DNA of 64,000 bases from Maritalea mediterranea (GTDB taxonomy: Bacteria > Pseudomonadota > Alphaproteobacteria > Rhizobiales > Devosiaceae), in assembly GCF_021568695.1 (NCBI RefSeq), contig NZ_JAKGTI010000001.1, positions 372,001 through 436,000 of the forward strand. Reading direction: 5' to 3'. Position numbers and translations under genes: made by a program. The notes below the pieces were generated by a model. That model made no database searches. It was not told the DNA's origin and saw only the letters and a program-made list of their open reading frames with translations. Positions 58,658-64,000 of the stretch are shown here, in pieces. Within the stretch, counting starts at the first letter, position 1; every line of letters begins with the position of its first letter.

Positions 58658-59824
58658 ATGGCAGGCGTACAGATCGACGGATTGGAAAAGAAATTCGGCA
58701 ATCTTCGAGTCCTGAAGGGGATTGATTTAGATATCCGTGATGGTGAGTTTGTGAGTTTTCTCGGCCCATCGGGCTGCGGAAAGACCACATTGCTGCGCTC
58801 GATCGCAGGTCTGGAGGACATAAATGGTGGACAGGTGGTGTTGGGCGGTCAGCCCATCAGCAAATTGCCACCCGCTAAACGCGATATCGCGATGGTGTTT
58901 CAAAACTATGCGCTCTATCCGCATATGAATGTTTATAAAAATCTCTCATTCGGCCTGTCGCTCAATGGGGTGCCAAAGGCGGAAATTGAGGAGCGCGTGC
59001 TAAACGCAGCCCGCATTTTGCAGATTACCGAACTATTGAAACGGCGGCCAAAGCAATTGTCCGGCGGGCAGCGTCAACGTGTGGCCATTGGCCGGGCGAT
59101 TGTGCGCGACCCGAAACTGTTTTTGCTTGATGAACCTTTGTCCAATTTGGATGCGGGCCTGCGCGTGACCATGCGGGTGGAGCTGGCCAACTTGCATAAA
59201 CGGCTAGGCGTGACCATGATTTATGTGACCCATGACCAGGTTGAAGCCATGACCTTGTCCGACCGTGTGGTGGTGCTCGATCAAGGCAAAGTGGCGCAAT
59301 TCGGTACGCCATTAGAGCTGTTCTACGCACCGCAAAATCTGTTTGTTGCCAGCTTTATCGGCTCGCCCAAAATGAACTTCCTTGATGTCGCAGCCCAAGC
59401 CGCGGGCGATAAACAACTCAAGGTGAGTGCCGACGATTTATTCCGTGACATCACAATTGCGCTCGAGACATCTCCCGCAAATGTCGCTGGCCCACACAAG
59501 CTGGGCATTCGACCCGATAACATTGAATTGGTGACGCAGGACGAAGCCCATATGAGCGGCCAAGTGATGCTTGTTGAGCGCTTGGGCACCGAAAGCCAGG
59601 TTCATATTCGTCTCGACAATGGCGAGGACTTTGTCGCGATTGCCCGCGGCACACATCCGGCAGCGACGGGCGACCACGTTTTTCTGAAATTTCCTGCTCA
59701 GCATTGCCACATTTTCAATGGGGAGGGGCAGGCATATCCGCGTGAACTGGACGCGGAAACACGATCACTGATTGATCGGCAAAAGTCGTTGCATGGTGCA
59801 GCGCAAAAAGGAGAGGAAAAATGA
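58658..59824 (+). CDS. Carbohydrate ABC transporter ATPase (UgpC/MsmK/MalK type)
   Basis: About 388 residues. Walker A GPSGCGKTT, Q-loop FQNYALYPHM, signature LSGGQRQRVAIGRAI, Walker B LFLLDEPLSNLD, switch His YVTHDQVEAMTL. The C-terminal MalK-type OB-fold regulatory domain (about 240-385) includes GIRPDNIEL. It energises the sugar importer encoded by the next three genes. The frame opens at 58637, but the ATG at 58658 is better placed after GGAGAAGG. Its stop overlaps the next start (ATGA). Confidence 0.92.
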   Translation: MAGVQIDGLEKKFGNLRVLKGIDLDIRDGEFVSFLGPSGCGKTTLLRSIAGLEDINGGQVVLGGQPISKLPPAKRDIAMVFQNYALYPHMNVYKNLSFGLSLNGVPKAEIEERVLNAARILQITELLKRRPKQLSGGQRQRVAIGRAIVRDPKLFLLDEPLSNLDAGLRVTMRVELANLHKRLGVTMIYVTHDQVEAMTLSDRVVVLDQGKVAQFGTPLELFYAPQNLFVASFIGSPKMNFLDVAAQAAGDKQLKVSADDLFRDITIALETSPANVAGPHKLGIRPDNIELVTQDEAHMSGQVMLVERLGTESQVHIRLDNGEDFVAIARGTHPAATGDHVFLKFPAQHCHIFNGEGQAYPRELDAETRSLIDRQKSLHGAAQKGEEK

Positions 59825-61050
59825 AGCATTTGAAAAAACTGGCCCTAGCGACGGCATTGTCCGTTGCTGCGTTGTCAGGTACGGCCCTTGGGGAGGAAAC
59901 CATTCGCTTTGCCACGTGGGATAGCGACGAGAGCCTTGAAATTCAGAAAGAAATTGCACGTCGATTTGAGGCGGCCAATCCCGGTGTAAAAGTACAGGTC
60001 GAGCCTTATGCGGATGGGTATGACCAAAAACTGATCGCCTCTTTCGGCGCAGGCAACCCGCCAGACGTCATGTATATGTGGAACTACCCAAAATATTATA
60101 CATCGCTGATGCCGCTTGACGAGTTTATGGCGCGCGACGCAGAGGCCATGAATTTGGACGACATTCCGCCCGGCCTGATCAACACAACGCGGATCGACGG
60201 CAAAGCCTATGGCATGCCAGCGGGGTTCACCACCCATGTGGTGTTCTACAATAAGGATATGTTCGAAGCAGCTGGGGTTGAGATGCCCAGCGAAGATTGG
60301 ACATGGGCAGAGTTGCGCGAGAAAGCGGCTCAATTCCGGGACAAAGAGAACAAAGTGTATGGCTTTGCTGTTGAAGCGAAGCCCGATCCTTTCGACTATG
60401 AGCAGTTTTTCTGGTCCAACGGCACACGCTTCATCGCAAAGGACGGTTCCGCTGTTGATGGCTATATGAACAGCCCAGAAGCGGTGGAAGTGTTGACCAT
60501 GTTTGCCGATATGGCGGCGAATGAAGAAGCAGTGGTGCTCGGCATTGGCGACAATAGCTCAGGTTCCGCGCTGTTTAAGGGCGAAAAACTGGCCATGTAT
60601 CAGTCCGCCATGTGGTCCAAGGGAGGCTTTGACGAAGCGGGCATCAATTATGGTGTGGCGAAGCTGCCATCCTTTGGCGACAAGCCTGTGCATTCGTCCA
60701 TTGGCGCGTCAGCCATGTCTATGGCCAAGGACACCAAAAACCCAGATCTGGCTTGGGAATTCATCAAATTCTTCTCCTCTGCTGAAGCGGTGAAATTGCG
60801 CACAAATGATTTGCCGATCCGTACCAGCGTTGCTGAAGAAATGGAGATGACAAGTGACCCGATCTTCAAACCATTCTTTGACATGCTGGCGGTTTCCGAC
60901 AGCGAGTCAAACGCATTCCTGAAGCATGAAAATTGGGGCAAAATCCAAGCGAACCTTGAGCGCGCGATTGAAGCCACAATGATCGAAAAAGGCAATGCGA
61001 AAAAGCATTTGGATGACGCTGTAGCCCGTTCTAAGCGTCACCTAAACTAA
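59821..61050 (+). CDS. Carbohydrate ABC transporter substrate-binding protein (family 1)
   Basis: 409 residues. The signal peptide (about 1-24) ends LSGTALGEE. The mature part is a family-1 sugar-binding fold: ETIRFATWDSDESLEIQKEIARRFEAANPGVKVQVEPY, then ASFGAGNPPDVMYMWNYP and a Trp/Tyr-rich site (YQSAMWSKGGFDEAG). It captures an oligosaccharide in the periplasm; with a GH42 enzyme next door a galactoside is likely. It is coupled to the ATPase gene and followed by two permeases. Confidence 0.92.
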   Translation: MKHLKKLALATALSVAALSGTALGEETIRFATWDSDESLEIQKEIARRFEAANPGVKVQVEPYADGYDQKLIASFGAGNPPDVMYMWNYPKYYTSLMPLDEFMARDAEAMNLDDIPPGLINTTRIDGKAYGMPAGFTTHVVFYNKDMFEAAGVEMPSEDWTWAELREKAAQFRDKENKVYGFAVEAKPDPFDYEQFFWSNGTRFIAKDGSAVDGYMNSPEAVEVLTMFADMAANEEAVVLGIGDNSSGSALFKGEKLAMYQSAMWSKGGFDEAGINYGVAKLPSFGDKPVHSSIGASAMSMAKDTKNPDLAWEFIKFFSSAEAVKLRTNDLPIRTSVAEEMEMTSDPIFKPFFDMLAVSDSESNAFLKHENWGKIQANLERAIEATMIEKGNAKKHLDDAVARSKRHLN

Positions 61051-61074
61051 CCCACGATAGGGGAGATGGATATT

Positions 61075-62010
61075 ATGTCTGGAGTTTATGATCGGCAGTA
61101 TCAACGACAAAAATTCGTTGAGAAACTCACGCCATATTTGTTCATCTCCCCTTGGATATTGGGCTTCTTCTTCTTCACCCTCGGTCCGTTGGTGTTCTCC
61201 TTTGTGATGAGCTTTTACGATTGGCCCGTGGTTGGCGACCGTGAATTTATCGGCACCCAGAATTATGAAGTGATGCTGACCCAAGACCCGCTTTTCTGGG
61301 ACAGCTTGTGGGTTACCATCAAATTTGGCTTGTTCTTTGTGCCGTTCAACATTGTGCTCGGCTTGCTGCTGGCCGTTTTGCTCAATCAAAAGGTGATCGG
61401 TAGCGGAATTTTCCGCACCATCTTTTACTTGCCGAGTGTGATCTCGGGTGTGGCCTTGGTGACGATCTGGGCGTGGATCTACAGTCACGAATATGGCATT
61501 TTGAATTTCCTGTTGGGGTTGGCCGGTATTCAAGGACCAAACTGGTTGGGCGATCCGAACTGGGCACTTCTGGCCATTGTTGTGGCGTCCTTGTGGGGGC
61601 TGGGTGGCACGATGCTGATTTTGTTGACCGGCCTGCAATCTATTCCAAAAGAATTATATGAAGCCGCAAAGATGTCCGGCGTGCCGGGCTGGGCGCGTCT
61701 GATCTTTATTACCATTCCAATGCTTTCGCCCATGCTGCTTTTTACATTCATCACTTCAATCATTGCAGCGTTTCAACAATTGACCATCGCCTTGTTGCTC
61801 ACGGGCGGCGGGCCTCTCGAAAGCACCTATTTCTTCGCCATGTATATTTATGACAATGCCTTTAAGCATTTCGAAATGGGCTATGCCGCCGCCAACAGCT
61901 GGGTGATGTTTTTGATCATTCTGGCGCTCTCCATGATGGTGATGAAATCCTCATCCGCCTGGGTTTATTATGAAGGCGAAATGAAAAAGGGAGGCAATAA
62001 AGATGCTTAG
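61075..62010 (+). CDS. Sugar ABC transporter permease (MalF/UgpA type)
   Basis: About 311 residues, six membrane segments, beginning LTPYLFISPWILGFFFFTLGPLVFSFVMSFYDW. The EAA loop ELYEAAKMSGVPGWARLIFITIPMLSP lies near residues 195-220. The ATG at 61075 is spaced 9 bases from GGGGAG; an ATG at 61066 is too close to it. It overlaps the next gene by 8 bp. Confidence 0.92.
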   Translation: MSGVYDRQYQRQKFVEKLTPYLFISPWILGFFFFTLGPLVFSFVMSFYDWPVVGDREFIGTQNYEVMLTQDPLFWDSLWVTIKFGLFFVPFNIVLGLLLAVLLNQKVIGSGIFRTIFYLPSVISGVALVTIWAWIYSHEYGILNFLLGLAGIQGPNWLGDPNWALLAIVVASLWGLGGTMLILLTGLQSIPKELYEAAKMSGVPGWARLIFITIPMLSPMLLFTFITSIIAAFQQLTIALLLTGGGPLESTYFFAMYIYDNAFKHFEMGYAAANSWVMFLIILALSMMVMKSSSAWVYYEGEMKKGGNKDA

Positions 62011-62815
62011 AGCCTTTACATATGGCGCGTTGATCTTTTTATCCGCCATGTTCATCCTGCCCTTTTACTGGACCTTTATCACCGCCGTGAAAAGCGTTTC
62101 GGAGCTTTATCAATACCCGCCAGTATTCTGGCCATCTGATGTGCAGTGGGAAAATTTCATCACGGCTTGGTTCAAACAGCCTTTCGATGTCTATTTTAAA
62201 AACTCCGCCATCGTGGTGGTCATGTCGACCATCGGCCAGCTTTTTTCATCTTCACTCGTGGCGTACGGTTTTGCCCGCTTCCACTTTAAAGGCCGGGATG
62301 TGATCTTCATCATTTTGCTCGCCACCATGATGATCCCGTGGGATGTGAAAATGATCCCGCTTTATATGGAATTTAACATGCTTGGGTGGATCAATACGCT
62401 CAAGCCATTGATCGTGCCGGCCTATTTTGCCGAAGCGTTCTTCGTCTTCTTGTTGCGGCAATATATTATGACCGTGCCCATTGAAATCGACGAAGCAGCG
62501 CGCATGGACGGCGCAAACAGCTGGCAAATTTATTGGCGCATCCATTTGCCGTTGATGATGCCGGCCTTGGTGTTGGTGGGGACGTTCCACTTTATGAATG
62601 CGTGGAACGATTATCTCGGGCCGCTGATTTTCCTCAACGACCAGTCGAAATATACACTTACCCTCGGGCTTTCCATGTTTAAAGGCCTGCACGAAACAGA
62701 CATCACCTCTATCGCGGCGATCACGGTCCTGTTGTGCATCCCGCCCCTGATCCTATTCTTCTTTGCCCAACGCTACATCATGGATGGCGCAATCGGGTCG
62801 TCGGTGAAGGGCTAG
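62003..62815 (+). CDS. Sugar ABC transporter permease (MalG/UgpE type)
   Basis: 270 residues, six membrane segments. The EAA loop EIDEAARMDGANSWQIYWRIHLPLMMPALV is near residues 160-190, and the short C-terminus FFAQRYIMDGAIGSSVKG is standard for this subfamily. It forms the channel with the permease encoded upstream, whose stop it overlaps. Confidence 0.93.
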   Translation: MLRAFTYGALIFLSAMFILPFYWTFITAVKSVSELYQYPPVFWPSDVQWENFITAWFKQPFDVYFKNSAIVVVMSTIGQLFSSSLVAYGFARFHFKGRDVIFIILLATMMIPWDVKMIPLYMEFNMLGWINTLKPLIVPAYFAEAFFVFLLRQYIMTVPIEIDEAARMDGANSWQIYWRIHLPLMMPALVLVGTFHFMNAWNDYLGPLIFLNDQSKYTLTLGLSMFKGLHETDITSIAAITVLLCIPPLILFFFAQRYIMDGAIGSSVKG

Positions 62816-62818
62816 GCA

Positions 62819-64000
62819 ATGCTGTTTGATTTCGACAAGGTGCCGTTCTCTCGGCATCAAAGATTTACAACATTGTCGATGATGGGTGAGGGCGCAGATC
62901 GCGCCCTTTATCTGCGTTATGTTGCGGGTGGCGACGAGCGCCGGAGCCTTGGAAGATTGTGCCGCATTCGCTTTGAGGATGAGGCGGGTCTTGAATTGTC
63001 ACCAAAATACGATCTTACACCTGCCGCGCTGGAGATCAGCTTGTTCGACGGAGCAGAGCAGGTAGGCACCGCCGCTTTTGCCGTCGGTGAAGGCGAGACT
63101 TTGCATTTCGAAGCGGAAAAAGTCGCGGTGGTCTTCGCCCTTGAAGGATCACGCTACGATTATGCGTATCGAACAGCGCATGGCGCGGATTGTGTGGTGG
63201 CTGCAGGTGAAAATTTACGCCTGACACCTTTTGCGCATCAGGGCCAAATCAAGGTGTCCGGCCAATGGCGGCGCGATCACGCGGACAATGTTGAGATACG
63301 CTTTGCTGGAGCGGCCATTGATGCCGGCCTGCTGTTGCACGAACGTTTGGCGCCCGATCTGCCTTCAACTGATTTTGATCAGGTGCGAACGGAAAGCGCC
63401 GCGGCGTTCAACAAGTGGCGGCTGGCACTTAAAGGCGAGGCGCCGCGCCTGGCCAGTTACCTCCTGTGGGCCAATTGTGTGCCCAAAACTGGCCAATTGA
63501 CCGCGCCGGCAATCTATATGTCCAAAAACCACATGATCAACATTTGGAGCTGGGACAATGCTTTTTCCGCCATCGGTGTGGCGGATAATGATCCTCAACT
63601 GGCCTTTGATCAATTCGCCGCCATTTTTGATCATCAGGATCAAAGCGGCATGTTGCCGGATTTTGTACACGATCAAGGCGCGTCGTTCAGCTTTACCAAA
63701 CCACCGGTACATGGTTGGGCGATCGGCTTGATGCGGCAGCGCAACCCGGAGATTTTCACCCCAGCGCAACTGGATTATTTGCGGCAAAAACTTGTGCGCC
63801 AATATAGATATTGGATGATCCATACCCGCGCGGATGAAAACGCGCTGCCCAGCTATGCCCACGGCAATGATAGTGGCTGGGACAATGCCAGCTTTTTTGC
63901 TGAAGGTGGCCCGGTGATTGGCCCGGATTTGCCAACATTTCTGGCGCTCACGGCCCGAACCATAGCGCAATTGGCCGAACGCGCTGGTGATGGGGCGCAA
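62819..64000 (+). CDS. GH63-like (MGH1-type) glycoside hydrolase, 3' end cut by window
   Basis: 394 codons are visible, open to the window edge. An N-terminal beta-sandwich (about 1-190) is followed by the start of an (alpha/alpha)6 barrel with IWSWDNAFSAIGVADNDPQLAFDQFAAIFDHQDQSGMLPDF, PVHGWAIG and NDSGWDNASFF, the pattern of GH63/mannosylglycerate-hydrolase-like enzymes. The likely activity is release of sugars from an alpha-linked glycoside in the cytoplasm, since no signal peptide is seen. AAGGG precedes the ATG, 3 bp after the permease gene, so it is in the sugar operon. Together with GH42 it suggests that the imported sugar contains both linkage types, or that more than one sugar is handled. 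Confidence 0.8.
   Translation, partial: MLFDFDKVPFSRHQRFTTLSMMGEGADRALYLRYVAGGDERRSLGRLCRIRFEDEAGLELSPKYDLTPAALEISLFDGAEQVGTAAFAVGEGETLHFEAEKVAVVFALEGSRYDYAYRTAHGADCVVAAGENLRLTPFAHQGQIKVSGQWRRDHADNVEIRFAGAAIDAGLLLHERLAPDLPSTDFDQVRTESAAAFNKWRLALKGEAPRLASYLLWANCVPKTGQLTAPAIYMSKNHMINIWSWDNAFSAIGVADNDPQLAFDQFAAIFDHQDQSGMLPDFVHDQGASFSFTKPPVHGWAIGLMRQRNPEIFTPAQLDYLRQKLVRQYRYWMIHTRADENALPSYAHGNDSGWDNASFFAEGGPVIGPDLPTFLALTARTIAQLAERAGDGAQ

Noticed and set aside
1-64000. tRNA or rRNA genes, CRISPR arrays, insertion sequences, integrases
   Set aside because: No tRNA-like T-arm with matching acceptor stem, no regularly spaced 25-40 bp repeats with unique spacers, and no transposase or recombinase motif were seen. 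The only tandem array has no spacers.

Overview
The window reads as a chromosomal segment of an alphaproteobacterium, most likely a marine or halotolerant member of Hyphomicrobiales (Rhizobiales). Supporting markers are an lptC-lptA-lptB ... rpoN ... hpf-ptsN cluster, dctBD next to a TRAP dicarboxylate transporter, an Hsp20 gene followed by a DUF1150 gene, and an ectoine-degradation cluster of the eut/doe type. The species cannot be fixed from sequence alone. No tRNA, rRNA, CRISPR array or insertion sequence was seen.

Layout. 1-3.3 kb: a flotillin (cut by the window edge) with its YqiJ/NfeD-like partner, and an MgtC-like membrane protein. 3.4-10.1 kb: the DctB/DctD two-component system and a DctPQM TRAP transporter, with a textbook sigma-54 promoter and two putative DctD sites before dctP. 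10.1-14.3 kb: APC permease, SelO, and a DadA-like amino-acid oxidase. 14.3-19.6 kb: a dipeptide-type ABC operon. 19.8-21.7 kb: a glycosyltransferase and a heat-shock unit. 21.7-30 kb: ptsN, hpf, glutaminase, rpoN, a retron, lptB, lptA, lptC and an RNase D-like gene. 30-32.2 kb: mscL, leucine dehydrogenase, and a noncoding patch with three 52-bp tandem repeats.

32.2-42.2 kb: ectoine catabolism as two divergent units. One is doeA-doeB-gntR. The other is eutB, a flavoprotein, eutC, asnC, an aldehyde dehydrogenase, a second flavoprotein and an aminotransferase. 42.3-45.4 kb: a tripartite tricarboxylate (Tct) transporter. 45.7-47.7 kb: a chemoreceptor. 48.1-56 kb: a membrane glycosyltransferase, a HEAT-repeat protein, an Hpt-REC-REC protein, a single-domain regulator, a large MASE1/CHASE/PAS histidine kinase, and a divergent single-domain regulator. 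56.5-64 kb: a GH42 beta-galactosidase, a carbohydrate ABC transporter, and the start of a GH63-like glycosidase.

The most notable element is the retron at about 25.86-27.37 kb. A retron-type reverse transcriptase carries YADD, VTG and a variant of the NAxxH motif. It is preceded by a noncoding stretch with the features of an msr-msd RNA. Two arms (11 bp perfect plus 5 bp beyond a one-base bulge) enclose several hairpins. The 3' arm ends 15 bases before the reverse transcriptase ATG, and a plausible sigma-70 promoter places the transcription start at the 5' arm. It sits between lptB and rpoN with no separate effector gene, and the enzyme has an N-terminal extension of about 110 residues.

Regulatory logic can be read at several points. 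RpoN and PtsN are encoded here beside the sigma-54-dependent dct system. A GATGTATACATC palindrome and a related site lie in the divergent ectoine promoter region. Identical 14-bp boxes precede both the beta-galactosidase and its ABC transporter. Three transporters (dct, dpp, tct) carry a hairpin between the binding-protein gene and the permease genes, which fits excess production of the binding protein.
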